Source: Sporolituus thermophilus DSM 23256 (GTDB lineage Bacteria; Bacillota; Negativicutes; Sporomusales; Thermosinaceae). From it: a DNA stretch of 39,556 bases. Positions 16,003 to 22,332 of the stretch are shown piece by piece. How positions within the stretch are numbered: position 1 is the stretch's first letter; every line of letters starts with the position of its first letter. The stretch lies in assembly GCF_900102435.1 (NCBI RefSeq), contig NZ_FNBU01000024.1, positions 1 to 39,556 on the forward strand, read 5' to 3'. A program made the position numbers and the translations under genes. The notes beneath the pieces were generated by a model, which was not told where the DNA came from, did not search any database, and worked only from the letters and a program-made list of their open reading frames with translations.

Positions 16003-16416
16003 ATGGCAGATATGGTAATAGCCGTTGACCCGGGGCGGGACAAATGCGGGATTGCGGCGGTAAGCCGCGACCGGGGCGTGCTGTATAAGGCGGTTGTTCC
16101 TACCGCGGCCCTGGCGGGGAAAGTGGCCAAACTCGCGCATGACTATGGAGCAGCTGCCGTCGTGGTGGGCGACCGCACGACTGGCAGCGCCGCGGTAAAG
16201 GAGCTCAGTGCGCTGATTATCGATGGCCGTCCGCTAATGATCGCGACCGTCGACGAACACCGCTCGACCGACGAAGCCCGCCGCCGCTACTGGCAGGAAA
16301 ACCCGCCGCGGGGGCTCAGGCGCCTCATCCCGACCACCATGCAGGTCCCGCCGGCGCCGGTCGACGACTATGTGGCCGTCATCCTGGCCGAGCGCTATTT
16401 TGCCTCTTCCCGTTAA
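16003..16416 (+). CDS. YqgF/RuvX-like RNase H-fold nuclease
   Basis: A 137-residue cytoplasmic protein. MVIAVDPGRDKCGIAAV (3-19) carries the first acidic residue of the RNase H/resolvase fold. AAVVVGDRTTG follows near residue 45, and TVDEHRSTDEARRRYW near 85 matches the YqgF-like active-site region (DE...ST.EA). The family includes pre-16S rRNA nucleases and Holliday-junction resolvase-like proteins. This copy is more divergent than housekeeping RuvX, so it is probably a paralogue. AGGAGG lies 8 nt before the ATG. Its stop overlaps the start of a half palindromic repeat. No functional link to the neighbouring envelope genes is evident. Confidence 0.72.
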   Translation: MADMVIAVDPGRDKCGIAAVSRDRGVLYKAVVPTAALAGKVAKLAHDYGAAAVVVGDRTTGSAAVKELSALIIDGRPLMIATVDEHRSTDEARRRYWQENPPRGLRRLIPTTMQVPPAPVDDYVAVILAERYFASSR

Positions 16417-16446
16417 CCCTTTGCGTCTTTTGCGTCCTTAGCGGTT
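16415..16446 (+). repeat. Dispersed palindromic repeat, right arm only
   Basis: ACCCTTTGCGTCTTTTGCG and onward to TTAGCGGTT, overlapping the stop codon of the YqgF-like gene. There is no core or left arm. It lies just upstream of the second OmpM promoter. Confidence 0.8.
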
Positions 16447-16474
16447 AAAAATTTAATTAATTTATCACCAGCTA

Positions 16475-16503
16475 GCAGGAATAAATTTCTTAATGTAGAA
16501 TAT
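16475..16503 (+). promoter_or_regulatory. SigH-like promoter of the second OmpM gene
   Basis: GCAGGAATA with AGGA at 16477-16480, exactly 17 nt, then GAAT at 16498-16501 (context GTAGAATAT). It matches the SigH consensus in both boxes. Transcription would start near 16509. Confidence 0.68.
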
Positions 16504-16508
16504 ATTTC

Positions 16509-16729
16509 ACCGTGAGGAAACAACTTCCATGATCTATCCACCGAAGAGGGCTGACGGGGAAGAAAGGAGGTGCGAAGCCTTAGGTCCCGTAAGCAGTCCT
16601 TGAAGTAGGTGATAGATATGAGCTCTTTGACAAGGGAATATTGTTTGAGGAAACAAGGAAACTCAATGCAGTTCCCTTCCTTAGGGCTCATCATATTCAA
16701 AATCACAAAAAACCTAAGGAGGAAAAAGC
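16509..16729 (+). promoter_or_regulatory. Structured 5' leader of the second OmpM gene with conserved hairpin
   Basis: A leader of about 220 nt. A first domain is closed by ATCTATCCACC (16532-16542) pairing with GGTGATAGAT (16605-16614) and contains further pairing (CGGG with CCCG). The second domain holds the conserved hairpin at 16645-16666: stem TTGAG/CTCAA, loop GAAACAAGGAAA. It is enclosed by AAGGGAA/TTCCCTT (16632-16638 with 16672-16678) and GAGC/GCTC (16620-16623 with 16686-16689). The loop contains ACAAGGA, close to the core bound by CsrA-type proteins. Confidence 0.62.
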
Positions 16730-18007
16730 ATGAAAAAGACTTTCGTAGTCACTCTGGCAGCCCTGTTTGTACTCAGCATCGCTGGTACTGCCTTTGCTGC
16801 TGCTAACCCCTTCGTAGACGTTCCTGCGAAACACTGGTCCTATGATGCAGTAGCTAAGTTGGCCAAGGCTGGTATCGTTGACGGCTACGGCGACGGCACC
16901 TTCCGCGGCGATAAGACCATGACCCGTTATGAAATGGCGCAAATCGTCGCTAAGGCTATGGCTAAGTCCGACAAAGCCGATGCCGAAACCAAAGCTCTCG
17001 TTGACAAACTCGCTGTTGAGTTTGCCGCTGAGCTGAACAACCTCGGCGTCCGCGTTGCCAAGCTGGAGAAGAACCAATCCAGCATCAAGATCACTGGCGA
17101 CGCCCGTATTCGTTGGGTAGGCAATGGTTCGGATTATGTGAAGCAAGATGCTACTTGGGCTAGCGACAATGGTGTATGGGGCGAGCGTTTCCGCATTAAC
17201 ATGAACGCCCAAGTTAACGAAAATACTTCGTTCTATGGCCGTGTAATCGCTATGGACCATAACGAAATGGGTACTACCACTAAAGAAAATCTGTATATAT
17301 CTGATGCTGCCTTCACTACTAAGAACCCGTTCGGTCTTGGTGTAGACGCTACTGTTGGTCGCTTCAGCCAGAAGTTCGGTCAAACCGGCTACTGGATGGA
17401 CTCCACCGGTCGTATTGACGGCGCCAAAGTTTCCTTTGGTAAAGTTCTGAAAGTAACTGCTGGCTTTGCTAACTTCGACGCTAACACCGATATGAACGAT
17501 GCAGCCTTTGTGGAAGCTACTTACCCTGTAAGCAAGGCTGTAACCGTAAGCGGTATGTATGTCAAGGAAACTGGTAATGATAACTTTGACGTTTATGGCG
17601 GTGGCGTTAAAGCTAAACTGAATAAAGATTTTACCTTCCTCGGCGACTATGTTGTTAATACCGCCCAAGACGGTGACCCGGCAATGTATGTTGGCCGCCT
17701 GGCTTACAAAGGCGCTGACAAGAACAAACCGCAATCTTGGGGCTTCCATGTGGAGTACCGCAAGTTCGAGCCTGGCGTATATGCCGGTGAAACTGGTGCG
17801 ATGATCCCTGTCGGTACTGCTGTTAAGACCAACGATGGGAAAACAGTTCTTGGCGACCTTGGTGTGAAAGGTTTCGCTGCTCAATACAGCGTAACTCTGG
17901 CCAAGAATATCGTATTTGACGCTATCTACGCTTGGGATGACAAGACTGTAGTTGGCGACGTTAAAAAAGGCGACTTCAGCCGTCTCCAAATTAACTACTT
18001 CTTCTAA
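16730..18007 (+). CDS. ompM: OmpM-type porin with N-terminal SLH domain (second copy)
   Basis: A 425-residue outer-membrane porin and tether, paralogous to the first copy. A signal peptide (1-24) is followed by one SLH domain (about 26-77, NPFVDVPAKHWSYDAV) and a short helical linker (about 80-118). The beta-barrel ends RLQINYFF, a C-terminal Phe as in BAM substrates. AAGGAGG lies 8 nt before the ATG. The SLH coding region shares a 59-nt fully identical stretch with the first copy (16889-16947 and 13388-13446), including third codon positions, while flanking codons differ. This suggests gene conversion. Codon use (GCT, GGT, GTA, AAC, CGT) suggests very high expression. Confidence 0.94.
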   Translation: MKKTFVVTLAALFVLSIAGTAFAAANPFVDVPAKHWSYDAVAKLAKAGIVDGYGDGTFRGDKTMTRYEMAQIVAKAMAKSDKADAETKALVDKLAVEFAAELNNLGVRVAKLEKNQSSIKITGDARIRWVGNGSDYVKQDATWASDNGVWGERFRINMNAQVNENTSFYGRVIAMDHNEMGTTTKENLYISDAAFTTKNPFGLGVDATVGRFSQKFGQTGYWMDSTGRIDGAKVSFGKVLKVTAGFANFDANTDMNDAAFVEATYPVSKAVTVSGMYVKETGNDNFDVYGGGVKAKLNKDFTFLGDYVVNTAQDGDPAMYVGRLAYKGADKNKPQSWGFHVEYRKFEPGVYAGETGAMIPVGTAVKTNDGKTVLGDLGVKGFAAQYSVTLAKNIVFDAIYAWDDKTVVGDVKKGDFSRLQINYFF

Positions 18008-18011
18008 AATT

Positions 18012-18044
18012 AAAAAACCGCTGGCATTAAGCCAGCGGTTTTTT
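18012..18044 (+). terminator. Rho-independent terminator of the second OmpM gene
   Basis: Perfect stem AAAAAACCGCTGGC/GCCAGCGGTTTTTT with loop ATTAA. The A and T tracts make it able to act in both directions. Confidence 0.95.
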
Positions 18045-18216
18045 ATTAAAAACGAGAACTATCCTGAGTAACTATTAGCTTTACTGGTGACTAGTAGTGC
18101 TTCTGTTTTATTGCAAAGATTTTTTGCATATTGTCTTCGATAGTAGAACTTTAGTGTAACTTTAATATTTATTGACGGTTTTTTGGTAAAAAATGTTACA
18201 TTTCCAAACTCACAAA

Positions 18217-18245
18217 GCAGGAATTCAACCACTCGTGCCGAATAT
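18217..18245 (+). promoter_or_regulatory. SigH-like promoter of the third outer-membrane protein gene
   Basis: GCAGGAATT with AGGA at 18219-18222, exactly 17 nt, then GAAT at 18240-18243 (context GCCGAATAT). It is the best match of the set to the SigH consensus. The 170 bp between the terminator and this site are AT-rich and hold no gene; a small TGCAAA/TTTGCA inverted repeat is visible there. Confidence 0.7.
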
Positions 18246-18249
18246 TTCC

Positions 18250-18445
18250 TGCCATATCGGGTCGTGCCGCTGCGCTAAACCGGTTAGGGAGGAGGGATGC
18301 TACCATTGGCAATCTATGGCGCGGGGCGACCAGGGGTACCCCTTTGAGCCAGCAAGGAAACATGGACACTTGCCGGATCAGAGTACGCCTCAACCAGCAA
18401 CCCGTTTATTCATGAATCAACCAACAGTTATAAGGAGGAACCAGC
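18250..18445 (+). promoter_or_regulatory. Structured 5' leader of the third OMP gene with conserved hairpin
   Basis: A leader of about 195 nt. GGTCG near 18260 can pair with CGACC near 18327, closing a domain. AGGGGTACCCCT (18332-18343) is a hairpin or palindrome. The conserved hairpin is at 18352-18373: stem GCAAG/CTTGC, 12-nt loop GAAACATGGACA. The loop matches those at 13127 and 16650, while the stem bases differ but keep pairing. Confidence 0.62.
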
Positions 18446-19426
18446 ATGAAAAAACGTTTACTAGCCGCAGCCGTCGCGGCCATGATTACCCTTTCTGCCG
18501 CCTCCGTCTTCGCGGCGCCAAATGTTGAGACCAACGGCGACGTAAAACTGCATTATCGTTGGAACACCGAAGATGGAGCTGCCGACAAAGAAGGCGGCAA
18601 GTTCTGGCTGCGTTTAAACGTCAAGGCGCAACTTGATGACAAGACCGATGCTTACCTGCGCTTTGCCCACCAAAAACTTACCGGTGACAATGTTGGCGCT
18701 GATTTTAACCAAGAATATTCCAATTATGATGAAGATAGCGCTACTTCGCTAGACCGTTTCGGCGTTGTCTACAAAAACAGCGGCTGGACCTACAACCTCG
18801 GTCGTCAGGGCGCGACGGTCGGTGCTTTGGCTACTCTTTTCAGCACTGAAGGCTATATGGGTATCCGGATGGGTGCCGTTGAGGGCCTGTCCGTTACTGG
18901 CAAGTCCGGTGTGACCGACATTAAGTTTATTGGCGGCAGACTGTGGGATGACAGGGAAAACAAAGAGGACAAAGTCTACGCTTTGCAGGCTTCTTATAGT
19001 CCGGCTAAGGACTGGACGGTCGGGGCCATTGTCGGCAAGTACAACTACGCTGACGCTACCAAAGACGACACCAACCACTGGGCGGTCAACACTGCCTACA
19101 CTGTAGGCAAAGCTACCTATCTCGCTGAATACACCAAGTCCAACGCTGACAATAATGACACCGCTTATGCCCTTGGCGCCACCTACGCCTTCGACAAGAA
19201 AAATTCCGCTTACGCTTTCTACAGCCGAGTTGAAGCCAATGGCGACATGGGCGGCGGCTGGACCGACTTTGACAATAACCAAAAAGGCCTGTACCTCGGC
19301 TACGACTACGTTATCGACAAAGACACTACTTTCAGCCTGTTCTACAAAGACATGACATACATTTCTGGCGAGAAAAAAGATAAAGATAACACCTCCTTCC
19401 GCACCACCGTTACCTACAAATTCTAA
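18446..19426 (+). CDS. Outer-membrane beta-barrel protein (porin-like, no SLH domain)
   Basis: A 326-residue protein. A signal peptide (1-24, ending VFA) is followed directly by beta-barrel sequence (VETNGDVKLHYRW, then many amphipathic strands such as YLRFAHQKL, FGVVYKNSGWTYNLGRQG, AYAFYSRVEANG). It ends TSFRTTVTYKF with the terminal Phe of outer-membrane proteins. No SLH domain is present, so it is not a wall tether. AAGGAGG lies 8 nt before the ATG. It has the same SigH-like promoter and leader hairpin as the two ompM genes, so it belongs to the same regulon. Substrate is unknown; a small general or anion porin is possible. Confidence 0.88.
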   Translation: MKKRLLAAAVAAMITLSAASVFAAPNVETNGDVKLHYRWNTEDGAADKEGGKFWLRLNVKAQLDDKTDAYLRFAHQKLTGDNVGADFNQEYSNYDEDSATSLDRFGVVYKNSGWTYNLGRQGATVGALATLFSTEGYMGIRMGAVEGLSVTGKSGVTDIKFIGGRLWDDRENKEDKVYALQASYSPAKDWTVGAIVGKYNYADATKDDTNHWAVNTAYTVGKATYLAEYTKSNADNNDTAYALGATYAFDKKNSAYAFYSRVEANGDMGGGWTDFDNNQKGLYLGYDYVIDKDTTFSLFYKDMTYISGEKKDKDNTSFRTTVTYKF

Positions 19427-19440
19427 GAGCACAAACACCA

Positions 19441-19470
19441 AAAGCCTCCCTGGTTTTCCGGGGAGGCTTT
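19441..19470 (+). terminator. Terminator-like hairpin after the third OMP gene
   Basis: Stem AAAGCCTCCC/GGGAGGCTTT with a 10-nt loop. The T run after the stem is short (TTT then GC), so efficiency is uncertain. Confidence 0.7.
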
Positions 19471-19489
19471 GCTGTCTCGTTATTTTTCA

Positions 19490-19519
19490 TTGTCAGTTTG
19501 TTAATGACAGTGGTAAAAT
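19490..19519 (+). promoter_or_regulatory. Sigma-A-like promoter with inverted repeat
   Basis: TTGTCA (19490-19495), 18 nt, TAAAAT (19514-19519). An inverted repeat TGTCA (19491-19495)/TGACA (19505-19509) overlaps the -35 box and spacer and could be an operator. Confidence 0.5.
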
Positions 19520-19556
19520 AAAACCAACAAACAAAACAGCGGCAGGGGGTGCACTG

Positions 19557-19826
19557 ATGGAGATGGAAAGATTTCAGGCATTAGTTCTTGAGAAGCTTAC
19601 AAGCATCGAGACTAGGCTGGAGAGGATTGAACAAAGATTGGCCAATACCGAACCAAGATTTGATAGCATTGGCCAAATAGCTAACCTGCAAGCTCAGCTA
19701 GATAAATTGTCGGCCGAAGTCGCGACCAGGGACGACCTTGCCGCCATTGAAGCGAAAATAGGCGCACTTAATATGCGCTTATTGAACCAGGAAGCAGAAG
19801 TGTTGCGCCTTAAACTGGCGAAATAA
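19557..19826 (+). CDS. Small coiled-coil protein
   Basis: An 89-residue protein, all predicted helix: KLTSIETRLERIEQRLANTEPRF (about 13-35) and LQAQLDKLSAEVATRDDLAAIEAKI (about 44-68) are heptad-like. There is no signal peptide or membrane segment. GCAGGGGG lies 7 nt before the ATG. It resembles the protein at 14452-14856 in its start (ME-R) and RLE/RIEQR heptads, so the two may be paralogues. Both sit next to porin genes. It has its own sigma-A-like promoter. Function is unknown. Confidence 0.72.
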   Translation: MEMERFQALVLEKLTSIETRLERIEQRLANTEPRFDSIGQIANLQAQLDKLSAEVATRDDLAAIEAKIGALNMRLLNQEAEVLRLKLAK

Positions 19827-19857
19827 ACCCTTTGCGTCCTTCGTGGTCTTTGCGGTT
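19825..19857 (+). repeat. Dispersed palindromic repeat, right arm only
   Basis: AACCCTTTGCGTCCTTCG and onward to TTTGCGGTT, overlapping the stop codon of the coiled-coil gene and ending 14 bp before the next ribosome binding site. Confidence 0.8.
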
Positions 19858-19882
19858 AAAATATAAAATAGAGGTGATCATC

Positions 19883-20311
19883 ATGAAAAAACGCATTGTT
19901 GCTAGTCTTCTTGCCGTTTGCCTGGTGCTGTCGGCTGTTCCCGCCGCTCAGGCCTTCGGCCTTGGCGACATCCTCAAAGTCGGCGGTATTGGCTTCATTG
20001 TCGACAAATTCGCCAAGCCGCTCAACAACTTCATTAATACCCTCATGGCTAAGCATGGCGCCGGTACGGATTACTCCACCAAAGTTGTTCCCATTATCTC
20101 CTTTGGCAGCGGTGGGCATATCGGGGCGGCCCAGGTAACCGGCCCGCAGGAGCTGGTCGACAAAACCGAAGCTGTCATCCAGATCGAGGGCAACTTCAAC
20201 GGCAACCAGTTCCGCGTTAAAGCCCTCATCCCTATCGACAGCAAAAACCCGACCAACTTCTCCCGCGTCCAGGGCGTAGGCGTATCAGCCATAATTGATG
20301 TAAAAATTTAA
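19883..20311 (+). CDS. Small secreted protein of unknown function
   Basis: A 142-residue protein. A clear signal peptide (1-24: KKR, hydrophobic core, AAQA cleavage) precedes a mature part starting FGLGDILKVGGIGFIVDKFAKPLNNFINTL. That is a glycine-rich segment followed by an amphipathic helix. The C-terminal half (TKVVPIISFGSGGHIGAAQVTGP through VSAIIDVKI) looks like beta structure, with VIQIEGNFNGNQFRVKALIP in the middle. No Cys, no lipobox and no outer-membrane C-terminal Phe. GAGGTGA lies 7 nt before the ATG. The glycine-rich GGHIGAAQVTG faintly recalls SYLF/YSC84 lipid-binding proteins, but the match is too weak to assign. Confidence 0.75.
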   Translation: MKKRIVASLLAVCLVLSAVPAAQAFGLGDILKVGGIGFIVDKFAKPLNNFINTLMAKHGAGTDYSTKVVPIISFGSGGHIGAAQVTGPQELVDKTEAVIQIEGNFNGNQFRVKALIPIDSKNPTNFSRVQGVGVSAIIDVKI

Positions 20312-20336
20312 GGACACCGCCAGGTGTCCAAATTTT
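20312..20336. terminator. Terminator between the secreted protein gene and the HEPN gene
   Basis: Stem GGACACC/GGTGTCC with loop GCCA, followed by AAATTTTTT on the plus strand. It sits between converging stop codons and may act both ways. Confidence 0.82.
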
Positions 20337-20735
20337 TTACGCATTCAAACTGCTCTTCACATATTCCAATACACGATTAGCCACGTCAACGGCACTTTCG
20401 GCGTTTGCCCGGGTAACGATAAGTTCGTCTACTGCTGGATAACGAGTCTCAATGTAGAATGAATTTAAAATATGTAATGAATCGGTAAAATCTAGGAAGG
20501 TCTGATCATGCTTGGCGCATCGCTGATTGAGGCGAGGCAGGCTATGTGTTTCCATAATAATACCTTCATGATACAGCACATATGCTTTAAGTGCTTTTTC
20601 CACGCATTGCTGGCAATGAAAGGCACTAATATCATACAGCTGCTCACCGACTAAAATAAGTTTGGCGGCTTTAAGATCATTTTCGGCTTTAGCCAGCCAT
20701 TGCAGATAATCTTTGGTATCAACCATATAAGACAA
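20337..20735 (-). CDS. HEPN domain protein (partner of the MNT protein upstream)
   Basis: A 132-residue all-helical protein. WLAKAENDLKAAKLIL at the N terminus, then FHCQQCVEKALKAYVLYHEG and ETHSLPRL, and finally a YIETRYPAVDE region, match the HEPN family often found next to a minimal nucleotidyltransferase. The RX4-6H ribonuclease motif of HepT-type toxins is not visible, so this pair belongs to a different HEPN subfamily and may not be an RNase. Its start overlaps the MNT gene by 17 nt, so the two are translated together. Confidence 0.85.
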   Translation of the reverse strand: MSYMVDTKDYLQWLAKAENDLKAAKLILVGEQLYDISAFHCQQCVEKALKAYVLYHEGIIMETHSLPRLNQRCAKHDQTFLDFTDSLHILNSFYIETRYPAVDELIVTRANAESAVDVANRVLEYVKSSLNA

Positions 20736-21030
20736 CTCCTTTTTCGCGGATCAGCCCGGCGAACGTACCGGACCGGTAGGCATCGCGCTCCCATTCCTCG
20801 GGTGTCATGATAATCAGGTCGACATCGTAGTCGACAAGTTCCATCAGGCCGCGCCCAATTTCCGCCCGGAGCTGGCGCTTGTCGGCTGCCGGCAAGACCA
20901 GGCAAAGGTCGATGTCGCTATGCGGCCGGACAGCGCGGCGGGCACATGAACCAAAAACAATTATTTTTTCGGGCGAATAGTTTTTAACAAGATAATCGGT
21001 TATCGGGCCTAGTGCCTGATAGTGCGTCAT
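20719..21030 (-). CDS. Minimal nucleotidyltransferase (MNT) domain protein
   Basis: A 103-residue protein of the polymerase-beta-like nucleotidyltransferase fold. The active site GSCARRAVRPHSDIDL fits GSX10DXD, and DYDVDLIIMTPEEW provides the third acidic residue. It forms a two-gene unit with the HEPN protein downstream, with a 17-nt overlap. Such pairs are known as MNT/HEPN toxin-antitoxin or nucleotide-modifying modules. The ATG at 21030 follows GGTGG; a TTG directly before it is a less likely start. A good sigma-A promoter lies 40-70 bp upstream. Confidence 0.87.
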   Translation of the reverse strand: MTHYQALGPITDYLVKNYSPEKIIVFGSCARRAVRPHSDIDLCLVLPAADKRQLRAEIGRGLMELVDYDVDLIIMTPEEWERDAYRSGTFAGLIREKGVVLYG

Positions 21031-21068
21031 CAAAGTCCACCACCATCAAAAACCGTAATTCTACCTCC

Positions 21069-21097
21069 ATCATATTTTACCGCCGCCCAAATGTCAA
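21069..21097 (-). promoter_or_regulatory. Sigma-A promoter of the MNT/HEPN pair
   Basis: On the minus strand: TTGACA (21097-21092), 17 nt, TATGAT (21074-21069). It is near consensus in both boxes with ideal spacing. Confidence 0.75.
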
Positions 21098-21100
21098 TAA

Positions 21101-21152
21101 ACGCCAATTGGCAGCAGGATATTGGCGTCTTGGCAACGAAATAAGTTGCCAA
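21101..21152. promoter_or_regulatory. Two adjacent perfect inverted repeats between divergent genes
   Basis: ACGCCAAT (21101-21108) pairs with ATTGGCGT (21121-21128), and TTGGCAAC (21130-21137) pairs with GTTGCCAA (21145-21152). They lie between the MNT/HEPN promoter and the start of the secreted repeat protein. A poor SigH-like arrangement (AGGA at 21116, 18 nt, GAAAT) overlaps them. Confidence 0.45.
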
Positions 21153-21186
21153 ACATAGAACGACAAAAACGGTGGGAGGTAAATAC

Positions 21187-22104
21187 GTGCGCAAACTGCT
21201 TATATGCTTGTTAGCTATGCTTACCATGATCATGCCGGTCGCGGCGGCCCAGGAAATGGCGGCCGATACGACCATTTTGGCCAAAATGATGGCGGTGGAA
21301 AAGATTATCTACGGTTCCGAGCAAACCGGGGCGCTGATTGAGCGCCTGGCCCGTATGGAAAAAGACATTTTCGGCCAAGAACAAAAAGAGGCGCTGCTTA
21401 CCCGCCTTGACAAACTGTACGGCTATACTTGCGTCACCACGGCGGCCGCGCCGTCGTTTGTTACGAGTCTGAACGCGGTGGAGTGGACGCTGACCCACAG
21501 CGTTTCCGGCGATGCCGGCAAGGCGCGTATCGAAAGCGTCGAGCGGCTGATGCTTGGTAACGCCCAAACCGGAACGCTTGACGAGCGGCTCAAGCGCCTG
21601 TCGCGCCTGGCCTATGGCGATAGTCACCCGACCGTCAACCAAGTCACCGTTATGAAAGATACCCTGGTCAAAATCAAAATCGTTACTCCGCTTGATACCC
21701 GCAAAAGCCGCCCTGGCGATATTGTCACCTTCACCGCCGCCGAAGACGTATATGTCGACGGCGTATTGGTCATCGCCCGCGGGGCACTGGGAACGGGCAA
21801 GGTAACCAAGGTCGAACCGGCAAAAAACTTTGGCCGCGATGCCAAGTTGGAAGTAACTTTCGACGCCATCCAAGCAGTGGATAACGCCACCGTCGACACC
21901 ATCCTGGGTGACAAGGCCAAGGAAGAGACCAAGTCGCTGGCCAAGGCGGCTGGGGCCACCGTGGCCGGGCTGGCCATCCTCGGTCCGGTCGGCGTCGTTG
22001 GCGGCGCGTTTGTCCAAGGCAAGGAAATCACCATCCCGGCCGGCAGCGAACTATATATCCAGACGAAGAGCGAAATGGATATTTATGGAATAAAAGTAAA
22101 GTGA
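21187..22104 (+). CDS. Secreted repeat protein of the outer-membrane locus, function unknown
   Basis: A 305-residue protein with a signal peptide (1-20, ending AAA). The N-terminal part has about four degenerate repeats of the form VEKxxxGxxQTGxLxxRLxxLE: AVEKIIYGSEQTGALIERLA, MEKDIFGQEQKEALLTRLDK, VEWTLTHSVSGDAGKARIES and VERLMLGNAQTGTLDERLKR, residues about 28-140. A beta-rich domain follows (about 155-235, DTRKSRPGDIVTFTAAEDVYV and RGALGTGKVTKVEPAKNFGR). A glycine/alanine-rich hydrophobic stretch (about 255-280) comes before the C-terminal strands. The GTG at 21187 follows GGGAGGT. It lies just before the lptD-like gene, so a periplasmic or OM-assembly role is plausible but unproven. Confidence 0.78.
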   Translation: MRKLLICLLAMLTMIMPVAAAQEMAADTTILAKMMAVEKIIYGSEQTGALIERLARMEKDIFGQEQKEALLTRLDKLYGYTCVTTAAAPSFVTSLNAVEWTLTHSVSGDAGKARIESVERLMLGNAQTGTLDERLKRLSRLAYGDSHPTVNQVTVMKDTLVKIKIVTPLDTRKSRPGDIVTFTAAEDVYVDGVLVIARGALGTGKVTKVEPAKNFGRDAKLEVTFDAIQAVDNATVDTILGDKAKEETKSLAKAAGATVAGLAILGPVGVVGGAFVQGKEITIPAGSELYIQTKSEMDIYGIKVK

Positions 22105-22119
22105 TCGACACATACTACC

Positions 22120-22145
22120 AACAGCCGTCAATTGGCGGCTGTTTT
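22120..22145 (+). terminator. Terminator of the secreted repeat protein gene
   Basis: Perfect 8-bp stem AACAGCCG/CGGCTGTT with an 8-nt loop, followed by TTTTC. Confidence 0.75.
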
Positions 22146-22169
22146 CTACATATTACCGCCGCGCGCGGG

Positions 22170-22198
22170 GCAGGAATGGCCGTATTTTTGGAGAATAG
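22170..22198 (+). promoter_or_regulatory. SigH-like promoter of the lptD-like gene
   Basis: GCAGGAATG with AGGA at 22172-22175, exactly 17 nt, then GAAT at 22193-22196. It is the same motif and spacing as the three porin promoters. The transcript would include the palindromic repeat at 22212-22286 in its leader. Confidence 0.58.
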
Positions 22199-22211
22199 TT
22201 TAATAATAATA

Positions 22212-22286
22212 AAACCACGGAGAAAACAGCGGCGCGATATTCATCGCGCTAAAGATAAAAATATTCCCTCCGCGTCCTCTGTGGTT
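22212..22286. repeat. Dispersed palindromic repeat with covariant core
   Basis: The left arm AACCACGGAG is degenerate. The core is GCGCGAT-ATTC-ATCGCGC (22232-22249), where the pair next to the loop is T-A instead of C-G. The right arm CCTCCGCGTCCTCTGTGGTT ends 37 bp before the lptD-like ribosome binding site. Confidence 0.8.
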
Positions 22287-22332
22287 GGACTTTCTGTGGT
22301 TAGACATCGAACAACAACGTAAGGGGTACATT

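Noticed and set aside
20337..20735. Naming the HEPN gene hepT
   Set aside because: The RX4-6H motif is absent, so the HepT name was kept for the gene at 37702-38127.
21116..21142. SigH-like promoter before the secreted repeat protein
   Set aside because: Spacing is 18 nt and the second box is GAAAT. It is not counted with the four exact cases.
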